In this document: positions 9,413 through 18,893 of the stretch, piece by piece | How positions within the stretch are numbered: the stretch's first letter is position 1 | How the letters are laid out: every line of letters begins with the position of its first letter | Assembly (NCBI RefSeq): GCF_002234615.1 | Contig: NZ_NMQW01000011.1 | Coordinates: 26,806 to 90,805, forward strand | DNA: 64,000 nucleotides | Reading direction: 5' to 3' | From: Paenibacillus rigui | GTDB lineage: Bacteria > Bacillota > Bacilli > Paenibacillales > NBRC-103111 | Translations under genes and position numbers: made by a program | The notes under the pieces: generated by a model | Told to the model about the DNA's origin: nothing | The model's input: only the letters and a program-made list of their open reading frames with translations | Databases searched by the model: none

Positions 9413-10414
9413 ATGGGGAAAATAGCTATTTTTGGATTCGGCCGTATTGGCCGTCAATTATTAAGAGTTGCGTTGCAGGAGCAGCTGTTCGTTCCGCTTT
9501 CCATCTCGGATATTAAGGATGAAGCGACGCTTGCGGCTCTATTCGAGGTAGACACCAACTATAAACGCTGGCACGAACAGGTTTCGGGACGGGAAGGACT
9601 TATCACCATCGGCGGACGCGAGATTCTGTTCATCAATTCGTCCAAAGAGGTACCGGATTGGAAAGCCCTGGATGTCGATCTGGTTATCGACTGTACCGGC
9701 CGCGCCGTGACCCGCCCTGTTGCTCAAGTCCATCTGGACCGCGGTGCCAATCGCGTGCTTGTTAGCGGACCCAGCAAGAGCCTTGAGGATTGCGACGCCG
9801 TATTGCTGAAAGGGATAAATCTGGATAGCTTTGATCCGGATAAGCATAAGATCATTAGTATGGCGAGCTGCACGACGAATGCGTTAGCCCCGGTTGTTAA
9901 ATTAGTAAGAGAGAATTTCGGGATCAAATCCGGTCTTTTCTCAACGGTCCATTCATACACGAATACGCAATCGCTCACGGATCAGCCTATGAAGGATAGA
10001 CGGGATTCATGGGCCGCGGCGGAGAATATTATTCCTTCCTCGTCCGGGGCTGCCAAAGCGCTCAAATTTATTTGGAACGACCTGCAGATTACAGGAAAAG
10101 CCTACCGTATTCCTACCCGTACCGGAAGTATCGCAGAATTGAACCTTTTGACGGAAAAGCCTTGTACCGTACAGGAGGTAAATGATATGTTCCGCAGTGC
10201 CGCTCAAGAGGGCGTGCTGAAAGGCGTACTGGATGTGTTGGAAGGCGAATGGGCATCGTCCCGTATCGTAGGGGATTCCCACTCCTCTATCATTGACCTT
10301 CCATTGACGCAAGTTCAAGGGGAAATCTTATCTGTCGCAACATGGTACGATAACGAATGGGGCTACGCTTCACGGTTAGCGGAAGTAGCGGCTTATCTTG
10401 TCAATAAGGCTTAA
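9413..10414 (+). CDS. Glyceraldehyde-3-phosphate dehydrogenase paralogue, NAD-type
   Basis: A 333-residue GAPDH-family enzyme. The nucleotide-binding motif GFGRIGR (residues 8-14), D33 at the position that normally favours NAD over NADP, catalytic C153 in ASCTTNA and H180 in HSYTNTQ are all present, as is the C-terminal [15 protein letters not shown] at 9402-9407 selects ATG 9413; the frame extends upstream without homology. It is monocistronic rather than in the usual cggR-gapA-pgk operon. It may therefore be an accessory GAPDH or an erythrose-4-phosphate-type enzyme rather than the main glycolytic one. A second family member, gapB-like, lies at 27.8 kb. Confidence 0.88.
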   Translation: MGKIAIFGFGRIGRQLLRVALQEQLFVPLSISDIKDEATLAALFEVDTNYKRWHEQVSGREGLITIGGREILFINSSKEVPDWKALDVDLVIDCTGRAVTRPVAQVHLDRGANRVLVSGPSKSLEDCDAVLLKGINLDSFDPDKHKIISMASCTTNALAPVVKLVRENFGIKSGLFSTVHSYTNTQSLTDQPMKDRRDSWAAAENIIPSSSGAAKALKFIWNDLQITGKAYRIPTRTGSIAELNLLTEKPCTVQEVNDMFRSAAQEGVLKGVLDVLEGEWASSRIVGDSHSSIIDLPLTQVQGEILSVATWYDNEWGYASRLAEVAAYLVNKA

Positions 10415-10454
10415 GTGATTACCACTTCAAGAGATGACTTCTGAATGAACTCAG

Positions 10455-10623
10455 GGCCACTGAAGAACTGGAGGAGTGGACGGAATCGTTCTGTAGAAGC
10501 GTAAGTGTTCGCCCTTGTCCCCGGATTTTGACCGCTATAAGCGGGTTGAAATTGAAAAAATCCGGGGGCAACAGTGATCGGCAGAATGATCCATCCACGC
10601 AGCCGTAGCTTTTTTCAGTGGCC
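10455..10623. repeat. 169-bp palindromic dispersed repeat, copy 1
   Basis: The element begins with GGCCACTGA and ends with TCAGTGGCC. Nested inside are TGGACGGAATCGTTCTG pairing with CAGAATGATCCATCCA and TTGTCCCCGGATTTT pairing with AAAATCCGGGGGCAA, so the whole can fold into a long hairpin. The copy at 18684-18852 has the same length and is identical at most positions. It fills most of the 313-base gap between the convergent GAPDH and gerC genes. Frames read through it are not convincing genes. Confidence 0.85.
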
Positions 10624-10727
10624 TCGAATGAATCAGGGGTCATCTTTTTGTTGTTATGGTCTGGCAAGCGATCAAGGACCGGGATGTCTTTTCCTTCAGC
10701 CTAAGCTTGCAAGGGCATCTGTACTAG

Positions 10728-11888
10728 CTAGGTTCTAAGCTTGTATTTACCCGTGTTATCAATGTTCATCTGAATGTTAATGGCTTCAATTGAATGTTCC
10801 GTAAGGGGAAACGCATTCGATCCGAAATATGTGTTCCATTGGGCTGGAGATTGTAACAGTAAAGCGTAGCCCAGCTGGTAAATATCCGCTTTGATGGCGA
10901 TACCCTTCAGGTAGGTAGCTTTGATTTCTTTCGCCACTTCCTTTTTGGCCAAGGCAATGAGCTCAGCTTCGCTGACGTTCTGCCCCAGCTCGTTCAGGCT
11001 TCCTGCGAGGCGGATATGCAAGTTAAAGGCTAAACGCCCGTCGCGAATCAGCGGTTCGATCCGAACCTTCGGCTTGCGGATGACAAAAGTACCCACAAGC
11101 TCTCCTTGTTTCGAGGTGCCCCCTTTTATATTCAGGAAGGCTCTAACCGTATGGGGGGTTACCCATCTTAGCCCTTTTAAATTCTCCTTGTTCAAGCTTC
11201 CCCTCAGCGTTCCGTGATCAATGATCATGGCGCCCCCTATTTCCAGCAGACTATGCTTTTCCAAGTTTTCTTTCCAGGTGGACTTATTAATCGACAAATA
11301 AGGGAGCAGCGTCGTTCTGCCTTGCTCGTTATAATTGGCGAGATATCTCTGGAACTGGAGCGGCTTCACATAGGAGCTTTGCTTGTATGTGGCCTTCGGC
11401 TCATTGAGAATGGAGGCGATCGGCGATTCGTTGAAGAACGGTGTCACAGTCAGCAGCTGGTCAAGCGGCTCCGTTGTGCCGTACACCCATTTGGTATACC
11501 GTATTTCCCGGTACCTATTGGTCAAGTCATACACAATTTGGGGGCCGTGCCGAAGTGCGGCCTCACTGTAAACAATAGCATTGACATGGGCATACAACAT
11601 ATACTGCTGGGAGCTTTGGTACATTTTATTAACCGCCTCATTTATGGAGGCTCCGGTACTTTTGCTCACCCAGACACGGGCGCTCTCGCTCGGCTTCCCG
11701 CCCTCCTGCTTCGCTACGCTGGTGAAATCCAACAATTGAGCGTGTACGATGTATCGACCGTTGACAAAGTCAATGCCTAAAGCACTGATATAGTTGTTAT
11801 CCTGAATTTCCTTGGCATCCCAGCAGCCTGACAAGAGGATGGGGAAGCATGAGACCAGGACGAGTCGCAGCAGCCGGTTCCTGTTCAT
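10728..11888 (-). CDS. Ger(x)C-family spore germination lipoprotein
   Basis: A 386-residue lipoprotein with signal peptide and lipobox LSGC (Cys22), followed by the family start WDAKEIQDNNYISALGID. GerC proteins are the lipoprotein subunit of nutrient germinant receptors in the spore inner membrane. It is the last gene of a minus-strand operon; its ATG overlaps the stop of the GerA gene by 4 bases. The germinant is not predictable from sequence. Confidence 0.93.
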   Translation of the reverse strand: MNRNRLLRLVLVSCFPILLSGCWDAKEIQDNNYISALGIDFVNGRYIVHAQLLDFTSVAKQEGGKPSESARVWVSKSTGASINEAVNKMYQSSQQYMLYAHVNAIVYSEAALRHGPQIVYDLTNRYREIRYTKWVYGTTEPLDQLLTVTPFFNESPIASILNEPKATYKQSSYVKPLQFQRYLANYNEQGRTTLLPYLSINKSTWKENLEKHSLLEIGGAMIIDHGTLRGSLNKENLKGLRWVTPHTVRAFLNIKGGTSKQGELVGTFVIRKPKVRIEPLIRDGRLAFNLHIRLAGSLNELGQNVSEAELIALAKKEVAKEIKATYLKGIAIKADIYQLGYALLLQSPAQWNTYFGSNAFPLTEHSIEAINIQMNIDNTGKYKLRT

Positions 11889-13318
11889 AGCTTATCGTGT
11901 CCTTTGCGTGTGTTGTCCTGCGTATGAAGACTGCCTGGTCTCTTATCGATTTCCCGCCAACTCTTGGAGAGCAAGCCTTTCATCAAATCGTTTTTGGAGA
12001 AGGGCGAGGCGGGGGACATATAGGGAAGACCGAACGATTCTATCGTAACCAGATGCAGGATTGTGTAGATGCATGCCAAAATAAAACCGTACATTCCCAA
12101 GATAGCAGACGCAAAAAAAATTAGAAATCGAAGATAGGTGGCACCTCCGGACAGAGCCATATTGGATATCGTAGCTGTGGCAATGGAAGAGAGGCCGCCG
12201 ATGACGATCAAGCTGGGAGAGATTAAAGCAGCGCGCACCGCCGCATCCCCGATGACAATGCCGCCTACTACAGCTAACGTTTGTCCGATGGCCCGCGGCA
12301 AACGGTTTCCGCCTTCCCTGAATAACTCCAGAATGAACAGAATCATGAAAAATTCAATCGTGGCCGGCAGCGGGAGACCGATCCTGGTTTGCGTTATCGT
12401 CGCCAGCAAAGGGAAAGGCAGCTGATCCTGATTGAATGACGTCAGTGCAATCCAGAACCCTGGCAGCAGCATAGAGATTAACAGCCCCATAAGCCGGATG
12501 GCGCGCCCGACACCCGCAATCCAGAATGGAAAGAAATTGTCCTCTGAGCTTTTCAGAATGAGAAAAAGGGTGGCCGGCGCAATCATAACCGCTGGCATTC
12601 CCTCTACGATCAGAGCAAATCTGCCTCGGGACAGGCAATCGACTGCAAAATCGGGTCTGCCTGTATACAGAACCGTCGGAAAAAAAGTAAATCCCTGTTC
12701 CTTGATATATTCTTCCAGCTGCTCTGTGCTGACCAGCGTGTCCACGTGTATTCGCTGAATGCGGCTTCGGACTACCTCAATCGTATCTTTGTTAGTCACA
12801 TCGTCCAGATATAACAGTCCGACCCGTGTCGCGCTGCGCGTTCCGATCGTAAAAGGCTCCAGCACGAGGGATTCGGTTCGCAGACGCTTCCGGATTAACG
12901 CAAGGTTCGTATCGAAATCCTCGACAAATCCGTCCCGGGGACCGCGAATGGAAATATCGAGACTGGATTCTTCCGGGGATCGTTTGGGGGCATTGGACAG
13001 GTTGAGTGTAAATGCGGATGCTCCGGCCCCCCAGAATAAAACGACCTTTCCCGAAAATACAGCCCTCGATAACCCGGCTGCAGTAATCTCCTCCAGGAAC
13101 GGCTCCAGATGCAGTGCAGGAATGAACGGGATTGGCGTGTAAGTGCTTGAATGCAGCGCTGGAATGACCGATTCATACAACTGCTGGCCATCGCAGAGAT
13201 GGCTGCAATAGAGTAAGAGAATGGGTTCCCCGCCCGCAAGCGAATGATGTTGAATCGTCACATCCGGCGTATTGCGAAACCATTCCCGCAGCGTGTCTTC
13301 CTTCCAGATGGTTGTCAT
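11885..13318 (-). CDS. GerA-family spore germination protein
   Basis: A 477-residue subunit of a nutrient germinant receptor. The N-terminal half is hydrophilic (for example LLYCSHLCDGQQLYESVIP), with the family signature GRPDFAVDCLSRGRFALIVE near residue 225. Several membrane segments follow in the C-terminal half, with the conserved TRIGLPLPATIEFF region. Its start overlaps the upstream GerB stop (ATGA), showing translational coupling. Expected to work in the spore inner membrane with the flanking GerB and GerC subunits. Confidence 0.93.
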   Translation of the reverse strand: MTTIWKEDTLREWFRNTPDVTIQHHSLAGGEPILLLYCSHLCDGQQLYESVIPALHSSTYTPIPFIPALHLEPFLEEITAAGLSRAVFSGKVVLFWGAGASAFTLNLSNAPKRSPEESSLDISIRGPRDGFVEDFDTNLALIRKRLRTESLVLEPFTIGTRSATRVGLLYLDDVTNKDTIEVVRSRIQRIHVDTLVSTEQLEEYIKEQGFTFFPTVLYTGRPDFAVDCLSRGRFALIVEGMPAVMIAPATLFLILKSSEDNFFPFWIAGVGRAIRLMGLLISMLLPGFWIALTSFNQDQLPFPLLATITQTRIGLPLPATIEFFMILFILELFREGGNRLPRAIGQTLAVVGGIVIGDAAVRAALISPSLIVIGGLSSIATATISNMALSGGATYLRFLIFFASAILGMYGFILACIYTILHLVTIESFGLPYMSPASPFSKNDLMKGLLSKSWREIDKRPGSLHTQDNTRKGHDKL

Positions 13319-14397
13319 GTCGCTCTCCCTTCCTTATTAATAAATAAGGATCGTCCCCACAGGATGAAAGAAAGTGCCGCTATACAAAGCACGAACGCAG
13401 GAATATAGTATTCCGACATCAGTGTGATAAATGCGTTATCCGATAAGGGGAAGATGCCGAATAAGCCGATAGCGGCTCCACTCAGCCACACGATGATCCT
13501 TCTCTGGCCTTTGATAATTTCATGAAGACATTCGGTCAGCATCCATATCGATAATGCAATGCGTATGAAAGCCCCGGAGAGCCATTGGAAGATCGATAAA
13601 AAATCCATGTGCTCGATAAACCGGCTGAGCTGCAAAATTCGCCATTGCTCATAAGCCGGGTACCTCTGTTTAGCAGCCTCTTGAACGCCGAACTCTGCAA
13701 TAGATCCGGTCAAAGGGCCGATGGTCAGGATGGCGATCATGACCGACAGTGTGAGAAAGAACGAGTAGCTGATTTTATCTGAAACCCGATGCTGAACCAG
13801 AACGATTAGAAACAGCTCGCTTAAGCCGCTGACAGCATAGATGAAGCCGTGCAGCACCGGAGACCAGCCGTGGAGCAGCACCGGTCTCAGCAGTGTGTAA
13901 TCCTTATGCGGGATGTTTCCCGACATAACGAAGAAACCGAACAATACGACAAAGGGCAGCAGGATGCCCGAGGATAGCGCCAGTGCTTTTAATCCAAGAT
14001 TTACCGATTTCATGCACAGCAGCAGCAGGGCGAGAACAATGACAAGCATCGGTGTGTTCGGCAAATAATTGATTTTGGCCCATTGGGCCGTCTCCTTCAA
14101 GGTGGTCGCCCCCGTACCGTATACGATGAGAAGGAGGGGCACCAGCACGAACCAGGACCAGCCCTTGAAATGGAGCCGGAGCCACGAAAGTAACGACAAG
14201 CCGTTCATTCTTTTGAGGATATAAAGAACGATAGGAAACCATAAAAAACTGCTGATGCAGGCTAAGCTGACAGTAATCCATCCGTCTTTTCCCGAAGTAT
14301 CCAGCAGGATGGGGATGACCGTCACATGGTTCAGCAAGCCTGAAGAAAGGATCACAATCATTGCAAGCTGATAGCTTGAAATTTTTTTCTCAATCAC
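13315..14397 (-). CDS. GerB-family spore germination permease
   Basis: A 360-residue integral membrane protein of the GerB/APC-like superfamily with about ten hydrophobic segments (start MIEKKISSYQLAMIVILSS). It is the B subunit of a germinant receptor. The start codon is GTG at 14397, with GGAAGGAG eight bases upstream. It is first in the operon, giving the order B-A-C, whereas gerA-type operons usually begin with the A gene. Confidence 0.92.
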   Translation of the reverse strand: MIEKKISSYQLAMIVILSSGLLNHVTVIPILLDTSGKDGWITVSLACISSFLWFPIVLYILKRMNGLSLLSWLRLHFKGWSWFVLVPLLLIVYGTGATTLKETAQWAKINYLPNTPMLVIVLALLLLCMKSVNLGLKALALSSGILLPFVVLFGFFVMSGNIPHKDYTLLRPVLLHGWSPVLHGFIYAVSGLSELFLIVLVQHRVSDKISYSFFLTLSVMIAILTIGPLTGSIAEFGVQEAAKQRYPAYEQWRILQLSRFIEHMDFLSIFQWLSGAFIRIALSIWMLTECLHEIIKGQRRIIVWLSGAAIGLFGIFPLSDNAFITLMSEYYIPAFVLCIAALSFILWGRSLFINKEGRAT

Positions 14398-14432
14398 GGA
14401 TGGATCTCCTTCCCAAGCGCGTTATTCAGCCT

Positions 14433-14462
14433 TAGATTGCATCGGGAAACTGGAAACTATTC
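14433..14462 (-). promoter_or_regulatory. Possible sigma-G type promoter for the gerBAC operon
   Basis: On the minus strand GAATA is followed after 18 bases by CAATCTA. This approximates the forespore sigma-G pattern (GHATR, then CATnnTA with one mismatch). The position, 36 bases before the GTG start, fits known control of germinant receptor operons. Confidence 0.35.
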
Positions 14463-14471
14463 CATTTCAGC

Positions 14472-14505
14472 AAAAAAAAGACTGTTGAGCTTGTCCTCAA
14501 CAGTC
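14472..14505 (-). terminator. Rho-independent terminator of the aldolase/dehydrogenase operon
   Basis: Perfect ten-base stem GACTGTTGAG/CTCAACAGTC with a six-base loop. On the minus strand it is followed by a run of eight T residues, directly after the aldolase gene. Confidence 0.92.
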
Positions 14506-14551
14506 CAGGGTTTCGATGATGATGATGATGCGGGTGGTCATTTTAGCGGAT

Positions 14552-15562
14552 TTACTTTCTTGCGGCAATCTCGGCGGCAACATCCAGGATCATATCTTCC
14601 TGGCCACCGACAACCTTGCGCTTGCCCAATTCGATCAAGACATCCCGGGAGTCGACTCCGAGCTTGACGGCAGCCCGTTTGGCATGCAGCGCGAAGCTGG
14701 AATAGACGCCGGCGTAGCCCAGAACCAAGCTGTCTCTTTTGATCTCCTGAGGCGTAGGCAGAATCGGAGCGACGATGTCCTCGGCCAAGTCCATCATCTT
14801 GTACAAGTCGATTCCTGTCGGAATGCCCATGCGGTCGAGCACGGCGACAAGCACCTCCGTTTGGGTATTTCCAGCGCCTGCTCCAAGACAGCGTACGCTC
14901 CCGTCGATGCGGGTTGCCCCTTCCTCGATAGCAACGAGCGAGTTGGCCATGGCGAGAGATAAATTGTTATGGCCGTGAAAACCGATGTTGACACCTATAT
15001 GCTGTTTAAGCGCGCGAATACGCTCACGAACCTGATCCGGCAGCAGCGCCCCAGCAGAGTCTACGACATACACTGTATCTGCGCCGTAGCTTTCCATCAA
15101 TTGAGCCTGCTCGACTAATTTTCCGGTTTCGGCCATATGGGACATCATCAGAAATCCTACGGTTTCCATGCCCAGCTCCTTGGCCGCTGCAATATGCTGA
15201 GGCGCTACGTCCGCTTCCGTCACGTGGGTGGCAATCCGCGCCATCTTGGCGCCCAATGCTGCCGCTTCCTTCAGCTCCTTGACCGTTCCGATCCCGGGGA
15301 TCAGAAGCACCGCGATTTTGGATTGATCGGCAACGGAAACGGCGGCTTCGATGAGCTCCAGCTCATTCGTGCGCGAAAGGCCATACTGCAGGGACGATCC
15401 TGCCAACCCGTCTCCGTGCGATACCTCGATATAGGGGACGTTCGCATCGTTCAACGCTTTGGCTACCCTCAAAACTTGCTCTACTGTATATTGATGGGCC
15501 AGGGGATGGCTTCCGTCGCGCAATGCGACCTCCGTGATATAGACGTCTCGTTTATTGGTCAT
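14552..15562 (-). CDS. mhpE: 4-hydroxy-2-oxovalerate aldolase
   Basis: A 336-residue DRE-TIM metallolyase. It matches the MhpE/DmpG family from its start (VYITEVALRDGSHPLAHQYT) through the metal and substrate motifs GFHGHNNLSLAMANS and DGSVRCLGAGAGNTQTEV. It splits 4-hydroxy-2-oxovalerate into pyruvate and acetaldehyde. The family forms a channelling complex with acetaldehyde dehydrogenase, encoded just upstream (24-base gap). Together these are the last two steps of meta-cleavage degradation of aromatics. The plus-strand genes at 19-25 kb supply the preceding steps. Confidence 0.95.
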   Translation of the reverse strand: MTNKRDVYITEVALRDGSHPLAHQYTVEQVLRVAKALNDANVPYIEVSHGDGLAGSSLQYGLSRTNELELIEAAVSVADQSKIAVLLIPGIGTVKELKEAAALGAKMARIATHVTEADVAPQHIAAAKELGMETVGFLMMSHMAETGKLVEQAQLMESYGADTVYVVDSAGALLPDQVRERIRALKQHIGVNIGFHGHNNLSLAMANSLVAIEEGATRIDGSVRCLGAGAGNTQTEVLVAVLDRMGIPTGIDLYKMMDLAEDIVAPILPTPQEIKRDSLVLGYAGVYSSFALHAKRAAVKLGVDSRDVLIELGKRKVVGGQEDMILDVAAEIAARK

Positions 15563-15586
15563 TGTCCTTCTGCTCCCTTCCGTGGA

Positions 15587-16471
15587 TTAAATAATCGAGT
15601 GGGACAATTGCCTTCTTGCAAATTCCTCCGCAACCCTAACGCCTGCCGCGGTCATGATATCCAGATTACCGGAATATTTGGGCAGGTAATCTCCTGCACC
15701 CTCGACCTCAATGAAAATCGTCACCTGATTGCCGTCGAACATCGGCTCTGTTCTTAAGCGGTATCCGGGCACATAAGCCTGAACGGCTTTCACCATGTCA
15801 TAAATGGACTTCGTAATTTCTTCGCGGTCCATAGTCCCCTCTTCAACCAAAGCGTAGACTGTATCCCGCATCAAGATGGGCGGCTCCGCAGGATTCAGAA
15901 TGATAATAGCTTTCCCCTTCTTCGCCCCGGCGACCTCCTCGATGGCTCGGGCAGTGGTGTGGGTGAATTCGTCAATGTTGGCGCGGGTGCCTGGTCCGGC
16001 GCTGCGGCTCGAGATGGTTGCTACAATCTCGGCATATTGTACCGGGCTGACGCGATGGACGGCATTTACCATAGGAATGGTGGCTTGGCCCCCGCAGGTG
16101 ATTAGATTAATGTTATCCGCTTCCAAATACGCTCCCAGATTTACCGCTGGCACCACCAGGGCTCCTACGGCGGCTGGAGTCATATCGATCACTTTTTTTC
16201 CTGCTTGCTTTAACGATTTTGCATGCCGGATATGAGATTTGGCTGAAGTCGCATCAAACACGATATCCGCCAATTCCGGCTGTTCGAGGAATCCCTTGAT
16301 GCCGTTGTCAATAGTATGGAAGCCCAGCTCTCTGGCACGGCGCAGCCCGTCGGAAGCGGGATCGATGCCTATGACGGTAGTCAGCTCCAAAATTTCGGAA
16401 CGCATCAGCTTTATCATCAGATCGGTACCAATATTTCCTGAACCCAGAACGGCGACTTTCACTTTAGCCAC
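15587..16471 (-). CDS. mhpF: Acetaldehyde dehydrogenase (acetylating)
   Basis: A 294-residue enzyme of the MhpF/DmpF family. The NAD-binding motif [14 protein letters not shown] opens the protein and the catalytic cysteine lies in [14 protein letters not shown]. It oxidises acetaldehyde to acetyl-CoA with NAD and CoA, receiving its substrate from the partner aldolase. The start is GTG at 16471 with an AAGGGGG site. It is the first gene of a two-gene minus-strand operon divergent from the sensor-regulator gene at 16803. Confidence 0.95.
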   Translation of the reverse strand: MAKVKVAVLGSGNIGTDLMIKLMRSEILELTTVIGIDPASDGLRRARELGFHTIDNGIKGFLEQPELADIVFDATSAKSHIRHAKSLKQAGKKVIDMTPAAVGALVVPAVNLGAYLEADNINLITCGGQATIPMVNAVHRVSPVQYAEIVATISSRSAGPGTRANIDEFTHTTARAIEEVAGAKKGKAIIILNPAEPPILMRDTVYALVEEGTMDREEITKSIYDMVKAVQAYVPGYRLRTEPMFDGNQVTIFIEVEGAGDYLPKYSGNLDIMTAAGVRVAEEFARRQLSHSII

Positions 16472-16802
16472 AGCTATTCCCCCTTAAGATTCGTCTTCAA
16501 GGCTTCTTGTAAACGATTGCAATTTCTTGCTTTGCCATCGCTTGCTTCAGTTATAGTCTAATAACTTTGACGGGAAGAGACTAGAACAAGGATTGTTCAT
16601 CATTTAGAGGGATCACAGCGAATTTTGTCCCTGCTTGAGGAACAGGCAAGACGCAGCAGACCTTTTATGATGTGCAAGGTGAAGCATAATTTTGGACATA
16701 CTTAAAGAGAGAATCTCCAATGTTTGCGTTTACAAATCCATCTCCTTTGTATTATTGTTTGATTGCAGCACTATTCCATTGTAAAAGGGAAGGGACTCCG
16801 GC
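16472..16802. promoter_or_regulatory. Divergent control region of the aromatic catabolic locus
   Basis: This 331-base gap separates the mhpF-mhpE operon from the divergent regulator gene. It contains a perfect-arm palindrome, GAACAA-gga-TTGTTC (16584-16598), suitable as an operator. A TTTACA with a TATTAT/TATTGT downstream lies around 16729-16757 and could serve the regulator. No small gene was recognised. Confidence 0.5.
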
Positions 16803-18653
16803 ATGACAATCAAAGTCTGTGAAGAAAGCTATAACCACAGCGTCACGGCAGATGAGCGCAAAATAACGACTTCCTCATCGGCCTTTGGCATTCTTCGGCA
16901 GCAGCTGGTCCGGAATATCGGAATCGACAGAATGAAGGGCTTTCTGTTCCATTTCGGGTGGGAAATGGGGATCAACGATGCGAAGGAAGCGATGAAAACC
17001 GAATCGTCCCTGGAGGAGCTCATCAAATATGGGCCTATTCTTCATATGGAAAGCGGCCAAATCCGCGGCATCCAGCATCAGTGCGTCGTGAAGAAGGAAG
17101 AGCAGGGGAAAGTCCTCTCCGTCCTGGGAACCGGTGTATGGATCGACTCGTATGAAGCAGCAGAGCATATCAAGCGGCTGGGTATTTCCAAGACACAGGT
17201 TTGCCACACGTTGATCGGCTACTCCAGCGGGTTCATGTCGACCATCTTCGGAGAGCAGCTTCTGGCTCGGGAAATTACCTGCGTAGGCCGAGGTGATGCC
17301 GAGTGCCGCTGGGTCATCAAGACTCAGAAGGAATGGGTGCAGGAGAAGGATGAGGAGCTGCATTTCTACGATGAAACGCCGATCGTCAAGGAGCTTCAAT
17401 ATACGTACGATCAATTGCTCGAGCAAAAAAATATCGTGACGAGGCTGTCGGACTTTCAAAACAAATTAACGGAGGAAGTCAGCAACGGCAGCCAGCTGAA
17501 GGCGATAGCCGACATGGTTTATAACCTGATTCATGTTCCGATCGTCATGGAGGATACCGAATTTGAAGCGATTGCTTATGCGGGCTTGACCGAGCACGAG
17601 TACTTGGAGCTAAAGGCGGATAAAGAGCAGGGGTTTGCCGCTAAAGACTCTGTCCCGTTGGTCAGAAGAAACCGGATTCGAACCGAAGCGCTGGACATTC
17701 TTATCGCGCCCATTTATGTTCAAAAGGAGATACTGGGGTATTGTTCTTTTCTGTATAAGCAGCTGCAGGAGGAGAAGCTTGACGAGAACTACCTGCTGCT
17801 GGACCGGGTAGCCAACGCAGCCTCGCTCATCCTGCTGAATGAAAAGACGAGATTTGAGTCCTTTGAACGAATGAAGGGTAATTTTCTCGATCAAATTCTG
17901 GATGAAACGTTCCCTGTTGCGGAAATAATCAAAAGAGGCAAGTATACGGGGCTGGATCTTACGCAGCCTTACTCTATCGCTGTGATGGAATACAGGCGCG
18001 CGCAAAGCTCCATCGAAGAGGAATTTCTATTGCAGGAGCAAATATTTGAAGCGACCTTTCGCTTTTTCAAGGAAAAAAAGCAGCGCCTGCTGGCAGGTCA
18101 CCGGGACGGGAACCTCGTTTTATTGATAACGGAAGAGACGTCCAGGCAGACCGCCATCTATGATGTCATCAAGTCGTTTCACGATTATTTGTTAAGCAAG
18201 TACCCTCAAGGGCAATATAAATTTGGCATCAGCAATAGGGGAAACGAGATCAAGCATGCGTCGAAGGCGTATGAGGAAGCTGCGATCGCGCTGAGGCTGA
18301 CGATGAGGAAGCCCGTTGTTCTGTTTCAATCGCTGGGTATCGTCGGGGTGTTGATTAATTCCAAAAATCAGAGCGGCATTACGATGATCGCCGAGCAAGA
18401 GCTGGGCCCGTTATACACCACGAAGGATTCCAAAGCAAGAGAGCTGCTTCGGACGCTGTATATCTTTTTGCTTAACGGCGGGAAGCTGGAACAAACAATG
18501 GCGGACCTGTCTTTATCGATGAGCGGGCTGAGGCATCGAATCGAGAAGATTGAAAGCCTGCTGAACAAGGATCTCCGGGACCCGAACGAGACTTACCAGC
18601 TGCTTCTGATCATGAAATCCTTGATCGCTCTTGGGGAGCTGGATATGGAATAG
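16803..18653 (+). CDS. Aromatic-sensing regulator: XylR_N + V4R input, PucR-type HTH output
   Basis: A 616-residue cytosolic regulator. Residues about 10-110 resemble the XylR/DmpR effector-binding domain (LRQQLVRNIGIDRMKGFLF). Residues about 130-200 form a V4R domain ending in TCVGRGDAECRWVIK. A coiled linker, a GAF-like middle region and a C-terminal PucR/CdaR-type helix-turn-helix follow, with LYIFLLNGGKLEQTMADLS near residue 550. XylR and DmpR use the same input module to bind phenols or toluenes but have a sigma-54 AAA+ output. Here that output is replaced, implying control of ordinary sigma-A promoters. It sits centrally between the two arms of the catabolic locus and is its likely activator. 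Confidence 0.85.
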   Translation: MTIKVCEESYNHSVTADERKITTSSSAFGILRQQLVRNIGIDRMKGFLFHFGWEMGINDAKEAMKTESSLEELIKYGPILHMESGQIRGIQHQCVVKKEEQGKVLSVLGTGVWIDSYEAAEHIKRLGISKTQVCHTLIGYSSGFMSTIFGEQLLAREITCVGRGDAECRWVIKTQKEWVQEKDEELHFYDETPIVKELQYTYDQLLEQKNIVTRLSDFQNKLTEEVSNGSQLKAIADMVYNLIHVPIVMEDTEFEAIAYAGLTEHEYLELKADKEQGFAAKDSVPLVRRNRIRTEALDILIAPIYVQKEILGYCSFLYKQLQEEKLDENYLLLDRVANAASLILLNEKTRFESFERMKGNFLDQILDETFPVAEIIKRGKYTGLDLTQPYSIAVMEYRRAQSSIEEEFLLQEQIFEATFRFFKEKKQRLLAGHRDGNLVLLITEETSRQTAIYDVIKSFHDYLLSKYPQGQYKFGISNRGNEIKHASKAYEEAAIALRLTMRKPVVLFQSLGIVGVLINSKNQSGITMIAEQELGPLYTTKDSKARELLRTLYIFLLNGGKLEQTMADLSLSMSGLRHRIEKIESLLNKDLRDPNETYQLLLIMKSLIALGELDME

Positions 18654-18683
18654 ATGACTAAAAAGGTATACCACCTGGGCTTG

Positions 18684-18852
18684 AGGCCACTGAAAAACTG
18701 GCGGAGTGGACGGAATCGTTCTGTAGAAGCGTAACGTTCGCCTTTGTCCACGGATTTTGACCACGATAAGCGGGTTGAAATGGATAAAATCCGGGGACAA
18801 CAGCGATCGGAAGAAGGATCCGTCCATGCAGCCGTAACTTTTTCAGTGGCCT
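18684..18852. repeat. 169-bp palindromic dispersed repeat, copy 2
   Basis: Begins AGGCCACTGA and ends TCAGTGGCCT, with the same nested inverted repeats as copy 1 at 10455-10623. The flanks add to the symmetry: ATACCACC just before and GGTGGTAT just after can also pair. It follows the regulator stop by 30 bases and may act as a terminator or attenuator before the monooxygenase operon. Short frames within it are spurious. Confidence 0.85.
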
Positions 18853-18893
18853 CCCTTGCTTCGGGTGGTATTTTTTGCGTGGGCAGGCTGCCT

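Noticed and set aside
10419..10667. Short minus-strand frames in the two 169-bp repeats (also 18513-18900)
   Set aside because: They translate the palindromic repeat; similarity between them only reflects the DNA repeat.
15137..15757. 206-codon plus-strand frame opposite mhpE and mhpF
   Set aside because: It spans two well-supported minus-strand genes and their junction, with no ribosome site or homology.
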